Assembly (NCBI RefSeq): GCF_012726295.1 | Contig: NZ_JABAOB010000001.1 | Span: 372,001 to 436,000 of the forward strand | Direction: 5' to 3' | Length of the DNA: 64,000 bases | DNA from: Chitinophaga sp. Ak27 | Lineage (GTDB): Bacteria > Bacteroidota > Bacteroidia > Chitinophagales > Chitinophagaceae | In this document: piece after piece, positions 1 through 9,274 of the stretch | Numbering within the stretch: position 1 is the stretch's first letter | Layout of the letters: the number at the start of each line of letters is the position of its first letter | Program-made: the position numbers and the translations under genes | Notes under the pieces: generated by a model | What the model was told of the DNA's origin: nothing | Database searches by the model: none | The model's input: the letters and a program-made list of their open reading frames with translations, nothing else

Positions 1-10
1 TACTAGCATT

Positions 11-265
11 ATGAAAAACCTGCCTGCCACTATTGGCCTTGTCGTAATACTGATGCTGCTCTTTTTCTTTAAGGGAAATCCTGACTATGCAGCACAGGCC
101 GCTCCGATAGCAACTAACGGTAGCGTTATTTCCGAAGACGCTCTGCGTCAGTCGGTGGATACCATGCCTAAAAAGCATCACCCTGAAAAGAAGGATTGGA
201 AGAAAAAAGGAAAAGGAATGGGAAAGGATACAACCTGGAGACCCAAGAAAGATAGCGTTCAATAA
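11..265 (+). CDS. Small membrane-anchored or secreted basic protein, unknown
   Basis: An 84-residue protein that I do not recognise. Residues about 7-22 are strongly hydrophobic (uncleaved anchor or signal peptide). They are followed by an Ala-rich stretch and then a very Lys-rich, hydrophilic tail (about residues 54-80) rich in K, H, G and W. This pattern fits a small inner-membrane or periplasmic protein with a basic tail, perhaps binding an acidic partner; that is inference. Only ten bases precede the start, so its promoter and any upstream partner lie outside the window. A strong hairpin terminator follows 30 bases after the stop, which supports a real transcript. Confidence 0.6.
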   Translation: MKNLPATIGLVVILMLLFFFKGNPDYAAQAAPIATNGSVISEDALRQSVDTMPKKHHPEKKDWKKKGKGMGKDTTWRPKKDSVQ

Positions 266-295
266 GAATAAGTAAGATAGATGGTTATCGTACAG

Positions 296-330
296 TACTC
301 CTGGCCCTTTGCCAGGAGTATTTTATTTTT
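296..330 (+). terminator. Intrinsic terminator after the small basic protein
   Basis: A perfect 10-bp stem (TACTCCTGGC / GCCAGGAGTA) with loop CCTTT is followed by TTTTATTTTT. It ends the plus-strand transcript of the first gene. The T-run overlaps the stop codon of the converging pirin gene, so the same hairpin may also stop minus-strand transcription, though the minus side lacks a T-run. Confidence 0.78.
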
Positions 331-1186
331 CCAGGGTACCGAATAAGCCGTTTTTATAGTCTGCTATTGCCTGGTCCGCTTCCTCTGCCGTATTCATCAC
401 GAAGTTGTCTTTTGCGGCTACCGGTTCATTGATAGGTTCGGCGCAGAGATATAACAGGCGGGTATCCTCAGCAGCGGTAATATGTATATCGCGGGCCGCA
501 TCTTCCTTATCAAACACTACCAGGTGATACCCGGTAACCTCCGTTCCGTTTACATTTATTTTCCCATCTATCACGTATAATAAAGTCCAATAGCCCGATG
601 TTGCTGTTAATGTTACTTCGCTACGGGCATCTACCTTTCCCCAGATAGCTGTAATGGGTGTATAGTTTTTCAGGGGGCCCTTTTTGCCTTCGTAGTCGCC
701 ACCCACCAGCGTAAGGTGTACGCCTTCCTTTACCGCCACGGCGGGCATTTCCGAGCCTTTAATGTATTGGTACCAGGGATTCTCGCCCTTGTTGGCGGCG
801 GGTACGTTAAACCATAGTTGTAACAGTTCATAGTTACCGCCCTTTTCCAGAAATTCGGGAGAGGGACCTTCACTGTGGAGGATGCCTTTACCGGCAAACA
901 TCCACTGTACGTCCCCTCCGGTCACCGTCATAGCATTGCCGGCATTATCGCGGTGGAAGCCTTGGCCCTGCAGCATAAAGGTAACCGGGGCAAAACCGCG
1001 GTGTGGATGCGGATGCAGCCTGTCTTCCGGCGATCCCGGGGCAAAATATTTTACCGGCATATGATGTACGACGATAAACGGGCTGGCAAACCGGAATTGC
1101 ATAGTAGGCAGCGATTGCCTGACAACTTCGGTATCGGTAATGTGTTTTTCACGTCCTTCCAGCACGTGTAGTATCTTCTTCTCCAT
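323..1186 (-). CDS. Pirin family protein
   Basis: A 287-residue bicupin of the pirin family; some bacterial members have quercetin 2,3-dioxygenase activity and others act as regulators. The N-terminal cupin shows HPHPHRGF at residues 58-65 and HSEG at 104-107. H60, H62, H104 and E106 match the 2-His/His-Glu iron site known in human pirin. The C-terminal half carries the pirin_C domain (about 180-287). Length is normal for the family. The gene starts 10 bases after the stop of the upstream CNNM-type gene, so the two probably share one mRNA. The physiological substrate cannot be read from the sequence. Confidence 0.9.
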   Translation of the reverse strand: MEKKILHVLEGREKHITDTEVVRQSLPTMQFRFASPFIVVHHMPVKYFAPGSPEDRLHPHPHRGFAPVTFMLQGQGFHRDNAGNAMTVTGGDVQWMFAGKGILHSEGPSPEFLEKGGNYELLQLWFNVPAANKGENPWYQYIKGSEMPAVAVKEGVHLTLVGGDYEGKKGPLKNYTPITAIWGKVDARSEVTLTATSGYWTLLYVIDGKINVNGTEVTGYHLVVFDKEDAARDIHITAAEDTRLLYLCAEPINEPVAAKDNFVMNTAEEADQAIADYKNGLFGTLEK

Positions 1187-1196
1187 AAAAACTATT

Positions 1197-2483
1197 TTAA
1201 CGGATCAGTTTCAATCTTGCTTTTTCCACTGAACTACGGAACATCTTGAGGATCAGCACTTCGTAGTTTTCGATTATGATCACTTCTCCCTCACGGGGGA
1301 TATTACCATGTATGTAATTGATTAAACCGGAAAGTGTTTCATAATGTTCACTTTCAGGGAGCGGGTAAGGCAGCAGCTCGTTGATATCGGCCAGGTATTC
1401 GTGTGCGTTAACGATAAAGTTATCATCTTTTTGCTCCACGATAGGCGCCTCATGGTCGTGTTCATCCTGGATATCTCCTACCAGTTCTTCCAGGATATCC
1501 TCCATGGTTACAATCCCTTCCGTGTCGCCAAATTCGTTGGTTACAACAGCCATCTGCAGGCGTTGTAGCTGGAAAGTACGCAGGAGGTCTTTGATTTTCA
1601 TGCTGTCCGGTACATAAAATACTGGCTTCATGATATCTTTAATGTTGACCAGCGTTTTCTCATGCATGCCTTTTACCACATCTTTGGTATATACCACGCC
1701 CTGGAGGTGATCGAGGGAGTTACTGTAAACTGGGTAACGGGAATAGCCATCACGGATGACCTGGTCTATCAGCTCAGCCAGCGGCAGGTTAATGTCGAGC
1801 GCGGAAATATCTTTGCGGTGAGTAAGGATTTCCTTAACCCGGCTGTCATCGAATTCAAATACGTTCTGGATCAGCTCCCGTTCTGTTTCTTCGATAGCGC
1901 CTCCCTCCTGGCTTTCAGAGATAATCAGCTTCAGCTCTTCTTCGGAATGAATTTCAGACTCTCCCGCCGGGGTAATGCCGATCAGGCGGAGGATACTATT
2001 GGCTAAGCCGTTGAGCATCCATATAAAAGGACGGAAAATGACGAACAGCGCTCTTAACGGAACGGCTACCACCAGCGTGGTGGGTAATGGCTTACGGATG
2101 GCCATTGACTTAGGGGCCAGTTCTCCGAAAACGATATGTAAGATGGTGATAATAGTGAAGGCGATAGCTACTGCAATCACATGTACGGCAGATTCGGCGA
2201 TATGGATACCCAGTTTATCCATTACCGTGAGTACGATGGTAGTCATCACGGACTCGCCCACCCAGCCCAGCCCCAGGGAAGCCAGGGTGATGCCCAGCTG
2301 GGTAGCTGCCAGGTACCCGTCCAGGTTACTTAAAATACTTTTGGCCGCTGCGGTGGTTCTCTTGCCTGCGCCGCCTTTACTGGCGATCTGGGAAGAGCGT
2401 ACTTTGACAATGGCAAATTCCGCCGCTACAAAGAATCCGTTTAAAAGCACTAATATAATGGTCCAGAAAAGTTGCCAAAGCAT
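1197..2483 (-). CDS. CNNM/CorC (HlyC) family transporter-like protein with CBS pair
   Basis: A 428-residue protein with the usual hemolysin-like order: a DUF21 membrane domain with about four hydrophobic segments (residues 1-190), two CBS domains (about 210-335) and a CorC_HlyC domain at the C-terminus (about 345-428). Relatives handle Mg2+ or other divalent-cation efflux and homeostasis at the inner membrane; the family name hemolysin is historical. The CBS pair is expected to bind adenine nucleotides. The start is the ATG just inside a hydrophobic first helix. It is followed 10 bases later by the pirin gene in the same direction. Confidence 0.9.
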   Translation of the reverse strand: MLWQLFWTIILVLLNGFFVAAEFAIVKVRSSQIASKGGAGKRTTAAAKSILSNLDGYLAATQLGITLASLGLGWVGESVMTTIVLTVMDKLGIHIAESAVHVIAVAIAFTIITILHIVFGELAPKSMAIRKPLPTTLVVAVPLRALFVIFRPFIWMLNGLANSILRLIGITPAGESEIHSEEELKLIISESQEGGAIEETERELIQNVFEFDDSRVKEILTHRKDISALDINLPLAELIDQVIRDGYSRYPVYSNSLDHLQGVVYTKDVVKGMHEKTLVNIKDIMKPVFYVPDSMKIKDLLRTFQLQRLQMAVVTNEFGDTEGIVTMEDILEELVGDIQDEHDHEAPIVEQKDDNFIVNAHEYLADINELLPYPLPESEHYETLSGLINYIHGNIPREGEVIIIENYEVLILKMFRSSVEKARLKLIR

Positions 2484-2661
2484 GTAGTTCGTAAATTGGT
2501 TCGCAACCCCAAATATAGGTAAATCAATTTTTATACGTTGTTGCTATTTTATGAATAACTTCTTTATTGATGATCCGGGGAGGTATTTTTTTTCAAATAG
2601 TCTACTTATTTCATAGAGTTTATGTATTTTGTGGTGAATTAAGGCAGGCATATCATAAAAA

Positions 2662-3639
2662 ATGGAGAAAGATACTACTACCCTGGTTGCCCCTGCAGCC
2701 AATATCATAGCGGAATCGAAGGCGGTAGCGCCAAAAGAAAACGGCATCAATACCGAAAACAGTACGCTGAGAAAACAGCGCTGGATATACGGATTGGCCG
2801 GATTACTGCTCCTGGTAACGGGATTGGGCATTGCCTGGTGGCAGTCGCCCGACTTTCGCGTGTATGTAGAAGATGTCCCTCCTACTTTCTATTATTTCCT
2901 CATAGCCGGGTTTATTTTTGCCATGATTGATGGCGCCATCGGCATGTCGTATGGCATTACGTCAACTACCTTTTCGCTGTCGATGGGGATACCGCCGGCA
3001 TCGGCCAGTACGGCGGTGCATATTTCGGAGATCCTGAGTTGTGGTATTGCCGGCTGGATGCACCTGAGGATGGGAAATATCAACAAAAAGCTCTTTAAAC
3101 TCCTGATATTACCGGGCATTGCCGGTGCGGTGATCGGGGCTTACCTGTTGTCGTCGCTCGAACATTATGCACAGTATACCAAACCCCTGGTATCCTTATA
3201 TACCCTGATCCTCGGAACCGTAATCCTGAAACGGGCTATTCAGGCGCAACGCAGAAAGGTAGTGACTAACAAGATAAAACGTATTGGTTTCCTGGGATTT
3301 GGTGGCGGATTTATAGACGCTATTGGCGGCGGAGGCTGGGGTTCTATCGTATTATCCTCGCTCATTGCCGGTGGCAGGCATCCCCGCTTTTCTTTAGGCA
3401 CGGTAAAGGCTACCCGCTTTTTCATTGCCATGCTCAGTTCCCTCACATTTGTTACTGTGCTTTCGCACGTACACTGGGATGCCGTACTGGGTCTCGTATT
3501 GGGCAGCGCCATTGCTTCTCCCATTGCAGCCCGCGTATCCAATAAAATTTCCGCTAAAACCATTATGGTAGCCGTGGCAGTGATTGTGATCCTGGTGAGT
3601 ATGAAGAGCATTTATACCTTTCTGGGAAAAATCATATAG
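2662..3639 (+). CDS. Sulfite exporter TauE/SafE family membrane protein
   Basis: A 325-residue polytopic protein. About 37 hydrophilic residues precede roughly eight membrane helices. The two pseudo-repeats of the TauE/SafE family are visible: AMIDGAIGMSYG near residue 91 and FIDAIGGGGWG near residue 222. The family exports sulfite, sulfoacetate or other small organosulfur anions from the cytoplasm; the actual substrate is not known here. The next gene downstream converges on it with only 9 bases between. No operon partner is visible. Confidence 0.88.
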   Translation: MEKDTTTLVAPAANIIAESKAVAPKENGINTENSTLRKQRWIYGLAGLLLLVTGLGIAWWQSPDFRVYVEDVPPTFYYFLIAGFIFAMIDGAIGMSYGITSTTFSLSMGIPPASASTAVHISEILSCGIAGWMHLRMGNINKKLFKLLILPGIAGAVIGAYLLSSLEHYAQYTKPLVSLYTLILGTVILKRAIQAQRRKVVTNKIKRIGFLGFGGGFIDAIGGGGWGSIVLSSLIAGGRHPRFSLGTVKATRFFIAMLSSLTFVTVLSHVHWDAVLGLVLGSAIASPIAARVSNKISAKTIMVAVAVIVILVSMKSIYTFLGKII

Positions 3640-3648
3640 CCCTCCCCG

Positions 3649-3969
3649 TTAATTAATTGGCTGGTTAACTGTTAATGTAATGGGTTTATCCATTTCATAT
3701 TCCACCCATACTTTAATCGTTACCGCTTCTCTATCGCTCAGCGGGCGTTCAGGCAGGAATTTAGGAGGCACATTCACGTGGATTTCTGCGGTCCGGTCTT
3801 CAAACACGTAGTTATTGTTATTCAACTTTTTGGTGAAATAGCCGATGAGCTGCACGGTAGTGCTATCGTTATGCAACCGCCGGGCATTACGCATCACCTC
3901 TCCCACAGTATAGGTCTTATCCTGTACCAGGGCAAAGGGAAGCAACAAACCCAACAACCAGCTTTTCAT
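3649..3969 (-). CDS. Secreted YgiW/YdeI-like OB-fold (BOF) protein
   Basis: About 106 residues when started at the ATG at 3969, which begins directly with a signal peptide (MKSWLLGLLLPFALVQ); an upstream TTG would add seven residues that do not look like part of a signal. The mature part resembles the bacterial OB-fold family of periplasmic stress proteins (YgiW/YdeI type): the strand NNNYVFEDRTAEIHVNV matches the family's yxFrDatGeI pattern. Family members sit in the periplasm and are linked to oxidative or cationic stress; the ligand is unknown. Convergent with the TauE-like gene. Confidence 0.6.
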   Translation of the reverse strand: MKSWLLGLLLPFALVQDKTYTVGEVMRNARRLHNDSTTVQLIGYFTKKLNNNNYVFEDRTAEIHVNVPPKFLPERPLSDREAVTIKVWVEYEMDKPITLTVNQPIN

Positions 3970-4069
3970 AGTACTAAAATTAGTATTCAATTTTCATTAA
4001 ACAATAATCAGCCCTGATTGTTCACGGATCGATTACATTTGGTTAACTTGTACTCTATAAACTTCAGGC

Positions 4070-5281
4070 ATGGGATTTTTTAAGACGTACCGCAGCATGT
4101 TTACGCTGCTGGCCGGCATTATAGCAGGCAGTATCGCAGGGCTCATATTCGGTGAAAAAGTTGTTGTAATAAAGCCCATCGCCGACATATTCCTGAACCT
4201 TTTATTTACTGCTATTATACCACTGGTATTTTTCTGTATTGCCAGTGCCATTGCTCATATTGAAGCTGGTAATAAGCTGGGGCGTATATTGGGCGTAATG
4301 TCGCTGGTATTCCTGTCAACCATTCTTTTCTCTGCATTCTTAACCATAGTAGCGGTATGGATTTTCCCGATACATCAGCAGGTAACGCTGAGTCATGATA
4401 TTAACCTGGAGCAGCCGGGCAACTGGGGCGACCAGGTCGTTAAACTCCTTACTGTAAATGAGTTTTACGAGATACTGTCCCGCAAAAATATGTTGCCGTT
4501 TATTATTTTTTCGGGTATCACCGGCCTGGCAGCTATGCGCGCAGGTGAGCGTGGTAAAGCATTCCGGCAGTTTCTGCATTCCGGCAACGAGGTGATGAAA
4601 GATGTGCTCATTGTGATCATGCGGCTTGGCCCCGTTGGTTTAGGCGCTTACTTCGCTTACCAGGTGGGCACTGTAGGCCCAAAATTGTTTGGTACCTACG
4701 CACATTCCCTGGGTATCTATTATGGCTTCGGCACCTTGTATTTCCTTGTTGGCTTCACCTTATATGCCTTCATTGCTGGTGGCATGCCGGGCATCCGCAT
4801 CTTCTGGAAAAACAACATTATACCCACGCTTACCGCAGTGGGTACCGGTAGCAGCATTGCTACCATTCCCGCTAATCTCAATGCAGTAAAAGCGATGGGC
4901 GTACCCGAGGATATAGGCGGTGTGGTAGTCCCCCTGGGAGCCACCCTGCATAAAGATGGCTCCAGTATTTCTTCTATTATTAAGATGGCGGTTGTATTTG
5001 CCATGTTTGGCAAGAGCTTCGATGGGCCGGGCATTATCCTCATGGCGCTCGGTGTTACCGTTATTGCCAGCATTGTAGAAGGTGGTATTCCCAATGGCGG
5101 TTATATTGGGGAGATGCTGGTAATGAGCATCTATGGCTTCCCAATAGAGGCCTTGCCCCCACTGATGATTATTGGTACCCTTGTAGATCCGCTGGCCACT
5201 ATTCTCAATGCCACAGGCGATAATGTAGCCGCTATGCTGACAGCGCGGTTTCTTCGCGGGCGATCGCCGGCAATTTCTTAA
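4070..5281 (+). CDS. Dicarboxylate/amino acid:cation symporter (DAACS/SLC1 family)
   Basis: A 403-residue inner-membrane carrier of the GltP/DctA type. Landmarks are the hairpin-1 region TGSSIATIP (about residues 263-271) and PLGATLHKDGSS (about 292-303), equivalent to the serine-rich and PLGATxNMDG motifs of glutamate and C4-dicarboxylate transporters. The HKD version of the second motif is a slight variant of the usual NMD. The last helices are intact. Substrate is probably a dicarboxylate or acidic/neutral amino acid coupled to H+ or Na+. Its 3' end overlaps the end of the convergent metB-like gene by 50 bases, which is unusually long for a tail-to-tail overlap. Confidence 0.9.
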   Translation: MGFFKTYRSMFTLLAGIIAGSIAGLIFGEKVVVIKPIADIFLNLLFTAIIPLVFFCIASAIAHIEAGNKLGRILGVMSLVFLSTILFSAFLTIVAVWIFPIHQQVTLSHDINLEQPGNWGDQVVKLLTVNEFYEILSRKNMLPFIIFSGITGLAAMRAGERGKAFRQFLHSGNEVMKDVLIVIMRLGPVGLGAYFAYQVGTVGPKLFGTYAHSLGIYYGFGTLYFLVGFTLYAFIAGGMPGIRIFWKNNIIPTLTAVGTGSSIATIPANLNAVKAMGVPEDIGGVVVPLGATLHKDGSSISSIIKMAVVFAMFGKSFDGPGIILMALGVTVIASIVEGGIPNGGYIGEMLVMSIYGFPIEALPPLMIIGTLVDPLATILNATGDNVAAMLTARFLRGRSPAIS

Positions 5282-6410
5282 ACGCCTGTTCCAGGTCGGC
5301 CAGCAGGTCGGCTGTTTCTTCCAGTCCTACCGACAACCGGATGAGGCTATCGCTCACACCCGCTGCTTTTCTCTTTTCAGCAGGAATAGATTTATGGGTC
5401 ATGGCCGCAGGGTGACAGACCAGGCTCTTAATACCACCCAGGCTTTCCGCCAGCTTGAAGTAATGTGTACCCGTTACGAAAGCGGTAGCTGCCCCGGAGG
5501 TATCGTCTTTGAGCGTAAAAGAAATGATTCCTCCAAATCCTTTGCTTTGCTGCTTTGCCAGTTCATGCCCCGGATGCGATGGCAGCCCCGGGTAAAATAC
5601 TTTCTCTACGGCAGGATGTTGCTCCAGGTATTCAGCCAATGCCTGTGCGTTGATGCCATGCTGTTTGATGCGCAGTGGCAGGGTTTCTATGCCCCTGATC
5701 AGGAGGAAGCTGTCGAACGGCGAAAGAATAGCGCCACAGGCATTTTGGTAAAACTTAATTTCTTCGCCCAATTGCGGCGTTTTTGAGATGACTACGCCTG
5801 CGATTAAGTCACTATGGCCGCCGAGGTATTTGGTAGCGCTGTGTATGACCAGGTCTGCGCCCAATTGCAACGGCTTTTGCAGTATGGGGGAAGCAAAGGT
5901 ATTATCTACGCAAAACAGGCAGTTATGCGCTTTGGCAATACGTCCTATCGCTGCAATGTCGGAAATCTTCAGCGTTGGGTTGGTGGGCGTTTCCAGCCAG
6001 ATGAGGCGGGTGGCCGGCGTAATGGCATTGAATACGGCCTGTGTATCGGAAGTATCTACATATTTTACTTTGATACCAAATTTTTCATATACCTTATGAA
6101 AGAGGCGGAAAGCGCCGCCATAAATATCGTCTACTGCTACAATTTCATCGCCGGACTTTAGCAGTTTAATCACTGCATCTATGGCGGCGAGCCCACTGGC
6201 AAAGGCAGAGGCAGCGGCGCCCCCTTCAAGTTGAGCGATAATTTTTTCGGCTGCTTCCCTGGTAGGATTGTTAGACCGGGCATAGTCATAGCCCTTGTTA
6301 ATGCCGGGTGCGTCCTGCACAAAAGTAGAGGTCTGATAGATAGGTACAGCAATAGCGCCTGTTTGCGGGTCTACCGGGATAGAATGAATCAGTTGGGTGA
6401 TAGTGCTCAT
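5232..6410 (-). CDS. PLP-dependent trans-sulfuration enzyme (cystathionine gamma-synthase / beta- or gamma-lyase type)
   Basis: A 392-residue member of the Cys/Met metabolism PLP family. The Schiff-base lysine is K194 in [12 protein letters not shown]169 in CVDNT should hold the pyridine nitrogen, and [11 protein letters not shown] (about 41-51) gives the phosphate-binding Tyr and Arg from the partner subunit. The family includes MetB, MetC, CGL and MGL, which sequence alone does not separate well. A SAM-I riboswitch with terminator lies in its leader, so it is very likely repressed by S-adenosylmethionine and works in methionine synthesis; MetB-like or MetC-like activity is the best guess. 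The 3' end overlaps the symporter gene by 50 bases. Confidence 0.9.
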   Translation of the reverse strand: MSTITQLIHSIPVDPQTGAIAVPIYQTSTFVQDAPGINKGYDYARSNNPTREAAEKIIAQLEGGAAASAFASGLAAIDAVIKLLKSGDEIVAVDDIYGGAFRLFHKVYEKFGIKVKYVDTSDTQAVFNAITPATRLIWLETPTNPTLKISDIAAIGRIAKAHNCLFCVDNTFASPILQKPLQLGADLVIHSATKYLGGHSDLIAGVVISKTPQLGEEIKFYQNACGAILSPFDSFLLIRGIETLPLRIKQHGINAQALAEYLEQHPAVEKVFYPGLPSHPGHELAKQQSKGFGGIISFTLKDDTSGAATAFVTGTHYFKLAESLGGIKSLVCHPAAMTHKSIPAEKRKAAGVSDSLIRLSVGLEETADLLADLEQAFKKLPAIAREETALSA

Positions 6411-6492
6411 CTTCGTTTGATTTTTAGTTTGATGAAAAAATGATTAAACAGGTCCGGTTAAATGAGCATATCAAGAAGTGGTGGGTGGGCGC

Positions 6493-6526
6493 AAAAAAAA
6501 ACTCACCTGGATGCCAGATGAGTTTT
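6493..6526 (-). terminator. Riboswitch-controlled terminator upstream of the metB-like gene
   Basis: Read on the minus strand, a 13-bp stem (AAAACTCATCTGG with CCAGGTGAGTTTT, one G-U/A-C step aside) closes over CAT and runs into nine T. It lies about 40 bases after the SAM-I aptamer and about 80 bases before the start codon, the expected place for the expression platform of an OFF-switch. Confidence 0.85.
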
Positions 6527-6565
6527 TACATTATATGATAATGCGATTAAAAACATGTAATCTGA

Positions 6566-6671
6566 CTTATCTTTCCCGCTAAAAGCGTGGATGGATGCAG
6601 CACCTTTCCCGCTTTCGCGAGATGGTTGCTAAGGATTCGCAGGGCCATTTCCCTCCTCCTTTCTTGATAAG
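6566..6671 (-). promoter_or_regulatory. SAM-I riboswitch (S-box leader)
   Basis: On the minus strand the S-box core is plain in order: CTTATCAAGA, GGAGGGA, TGGCCC, TGCGAATCC, TAGCAACC, GGTGCTGCATCC and a closing GATAAG. P1 is formed by CTTATC (6671-6666) and GATAAG (6571-6566). These elements match the conserved S-box consensus almost base for base. It should bind S-adenosylmethionine and, through the following terminator, shut off the trans-sulfuration gene when SAM is abundant. Confidence 0.95.
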
Positions 6672-6744
6672 CTATTTAAAGAACTGGTGCAAAGATAGGG
6701 CAGAAAATTTAATTACCAAATTTATTTCCTACAAAATCAGTAGA

Positions 6745-7680
6745 CTATTGTTTTGCCAGTGTTAAACGCATGCCTTCTTCGTAAGGTGTAGGTTTAACAT
6801 GAAAGTGATTTTCAAATTTTGACGAATCCAATATATAGGGGTAGTTGTTCTGGTAAAGCATTTCCTTCATTTCCCGGATGGTGGGATCAAACAACCCGGA
6901 GATGGTGAGCATAAAGCCACCCAGCTTCATGTACCGGGGTTTTACGCCCATTTGTGCGGCAATCATCTGCATATAACCTTTACCGTCGGGTGCAGGATTG
7001 GCTGTAGGCAGGTGCCACACCTGGTTCCAGGAACTGTCATCCTGCGACAACAGGTAAAGTCCTTTGGCGGCATCCGGGGTAAAAGTATAAGTATGTGTGA
7101 GGGTATCTTTTCCCAACCACATAGCGGAGCTTTTACTTTTGAATTTGTCGATGATAAGGAGGTTGAGGAAGCCGGTTTTATCTGCGCCCGGACCGTAGAA
7201 ATCTGCTGCCCTGGCAATGGTAGCGGTGATATTCCCTGCTTTTACTTCATTCATTAGTTGAGTGGCGATAGCCGCGCGTACCTGGCCTTTTTTACTGCTT
7301 GGCCGGTACGGTGTATCTTCTTTCATAGGGCCGTTTACTAACCCGTACGAGTATACGTTGTCGAAGAAGATCAGTTTAGCGCCGGTAGCTTTACAAGCTG
7401 CGATAACATTATTCATGATCCGGGGCCAGGCATCGGACCAGACCTTAGTGTCATATTTGAGCCCCGCTGTGAGGAATACGACGGCGCTTCCCTTCACGGC
7501 GTTGAGTGTTTGCGCCGCATCGGTGATATCTGCAGCTACCAGGTCGGTGATGCCGGCAATTGATTGTGGGGAGCGACTAACGAGGCGTACCCTTTTCTGG
7601 TTGCTGACCAGTGTGGTGGCCAGTTCATTAGCAATAATACCTCCTGCGCCGAGGATGGTATACAAAGGTGACTCAGACAT
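6745..7680 (-). CDS. NAD(P)-binding epimerase/reductase-like protein
   Basis: A 311-residue atypical extended-SDR protein. The N-terminal Rossmann motif is GAGGIIA (residues 11-17), with RLVSRSP (about 32-38) as the likely NADP-binding edge. VYSYG near residue 112 gives the tyrosine at the usual active-site strand. Relatives are annotated NAD-dependent epimerase/dehydratase or SDR oxidoreductase, some acting on sugar nucleotides or small carbonyls. No neighbour suggests a pathway: it lies upstream of the riboswitch leader in the same direction but is separated from it by the aptamer promoter region. The substrate is unknown. Confidence 0.75.
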   Translation of the reverse strand: MSESPLYTILGAGGIIANELATTLVSNQKRVRLVSRSPQSIAGITDLVAADITDAAQTLNAVKGSAVVFLTAGLKYDTKVWSDAWPRIMNNVIAACKATGAKLIFFDNVYSYGLVNGPMKEDTPYRPSSKKGQVRAAIATQLMNEVKAGNITATIARAADFYGPGADKTGFLNLLIIDKFKSKSSAMWLGKDTLTHTYTFTPDAAKGLYLLSQDDSSWNQVWHLPTANPAPDGKGYMQMIAAQMGVKPRYMKLGGFMLTISGLFDPTIREMKEMLYQNNYPYILDSSKFENHFHVKPTPYEEGMRLTLAKQ

Positions 7681-7739
7681 AAATGATAATTGTAGATGTA
7701 AGTAAGACGAACAAGTGATTAAAATATTGCGTTCTCTGA

Positions 7740-8981
7740 TCAGGGATCCAGTGGGTCCATAGCGTTAGCCTGCAGGGAGCGGAGATCAGGCATAAATGAC
7801 AAAAAGTAAAGGCCTGTTTGCTGGATATCCGCTACCGGCACATAACCCAGTTCGGTGTTACAGCGTTGTGCAAACACGGGGCTGTTTACATACACCAGGT
7901 GCATGGCATCAGACACACACAACATGCGCTTATCCACCGGCATACCGCTTCTCCAGGCCAGTCGCACGGCGTTGCGTAAATTGGTGGTCGTATGCCGGGC
8001 ATAGGGGTCTACCAGCACCGCAGACGCGGGGATTTTCAATTCCTCTACCAGGTATTTTTTCATTTCTACTCCTTCTGAAAATGTAGTGAACACCGGCCTT
8101 ACATGCCCTCCGGATACAATAATGAAAGGCACCTGTCCCTTACGGTATAAGTCGGCTCCCATGCGACAACGGTTTTTACCGATTTCGCTGATGTGCTCTG
8201 TCGATTTGGGACTGGCGCCCAGGATCACCATGGCCGGATAAGTGTATTTACTCCAGTCGGTTTTCTTTATCTGCTTCCAGGCTGCGGCGTTGAGGGCCGA
8301 CAAGGGCTCATAACGGATGGCTTCTTCACGCCGGTTGAGGGTGAGTAAGCCTAGTGCCAATCGCAGGGATGGTTGAAAGAAAAGGGTGTTCTTCTCTCCT
8401 GCTTTCGCTACCAATCGCTGTACAGCGCTCTTATATGCGGGTGACGCTACATAAAATGCGGCGGAATCGATGGTCGGATAGCGTTGCCCCTTCCCTGCCG
8501 TATAGCCGTTAATGATATAGTTGATACCGTTGGCGGCATCTTTCCATGCTGCTTCCAGCAATTCATTATCGCCTTTGCCGGCATAGAGCTGAAACAGTCC
8601 ACTGGCGCGCATTTCATGAAACAAGGTCGCCATCTGCCCGGGATCCTGCCGCCATAAACGCAGTAATGCACCTGTTACATCCCGGATGGCGTCGTCCGAA
8701 AACAACAACGCTTCGGCGGGAGCTTCCTTATTCACTGGATGGGCTATACGTTCCTGGCAGGTAAGCAGCACATGCTGTAGCGTACTATCTTTCTCCAGCA
8801 ACACGGGCAGGCCTGGCAAACGTTCCATCAGGGTAAAAAGGTAGAAATTCCTGTCCTGTAACAGGGATGGCCCGGCGATAAACCGGTAATGCGGATCAGG
8901 TGCACTGTGTTGACTGTAAACGGCTGGTAAGAAAATGAATAACAGCAGGATGTTTATTAAGCAGATTCTCATAAGGCGCAT
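7740..8981 (-). CDS. Secreted DUF218 (YdcF/SanA/ElyC-type) protein
   Basis: About 413 residues from the ATG at 8981, which begins a clear signal peptide (MRLMRICLINILLLF); the frame stays open further upstream only to a TTG. The C-terminal half is a DUF218 domain: AMVILGAS opens the first strand, IIVSGGHVRP the second, followed by DPYARHTTTNLRNA and a late D-A-M-H-L. Family members (SanA, ElyC, YdcF) act in envelope barrier function and peptidoglycan or undecaprenyl-linked steps, mechanism unsettled. The N-terminal 200 residues are helical and match nothing I know. It is a single gene facing away from the hybrid kinase. Confidence 0.72.
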   Translation of the reverse strand: MRLMRICLINILLLFIFLPAVYSQHSAPDPHYRFIAGPSLLQDRNFYLFTLMERLPGLPVLLEKDSTLQHVLLTCQERIAHPVNKEAPAEALLFSDDAIRDVTGALLRLWRQDPGQMATLFHEMRASGLFQLYAGKGDNELLEAAWKDAANGINYIINGYTAGKGQRYPTIDSAAFYVASPAYKSAVQRLVAKAGEKNTLFFQPSLRLALGLLTLNRREEAIRYEPLSALNAAAWKQIKKTDWSKYTYPAMVILGASPKSTEHISEIGKNRCRMGADLYRKGQVPFIIVSGGHVRPVFTTFSEGVEMKKYLVEELKIPASAVLVDPYARHTTTNLRNAVRLAWRSGMPVDKRMLCVSDAMHLVYVNSPVFAQRCNTELGYVPVADIQQTGLYFLSFMPDLRSLQANAMDPLDP

Positions 8982-9075
8982 GGAAATGATATTACTACCG
9001 CAATAATAATACAAAAACCCACCTGAATTTTGCAGCGCCAAAAGATATTTAAAATTTATTATACCAACGGTAACC

Positions 9076-9092
9076 GGCCGGGAAGCCCGGCC
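9076..9092. other. GC-rich hairpin in a divergent intergenic gap
   Basis: GGCCGGG-AAG-CCCGGCC, a perfect 7-bp stem, lies in the 293-base gap between the divergent DUF218 and hybrid-kinase genes, followed on the plus strand by TTTATTATAT. It looks like a terminator, but no plus-strand gene precedes it; it may be a remnant or a leader structure. The rest of the gap is A+T-rich and shows no gene. Confidence 0.4.
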
Positions 9093-9274
9093 TTTATTAT
9101 ATAAAAAAAATTAATGTATTAAATCTGCTAATATATAGCCAATTCAACCGAAAACACATACCCATATTCATTGTTTTCAATTGATAATCTATTAGTTATG
9201 GAAAATAAAATCATCTATTTTCGTTCTTTAGCCGGGAAAGCCACTCCTGCCAACCCAATTATTATAATGTAACA

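Noticed and set aside
875..1171. Open frame on the plus strand inside the pirin gene
   Set aside because: Complete overlap with a well-recognised pirin on the other strand; composition is that of a shadow frame.
8982..9041. Longer N-terminus of the DUF218 protein starting at a TTG
   Set aside because: It would put 20 unrelated residues before a perfect signal peptide; the ATG at 8981 is better.
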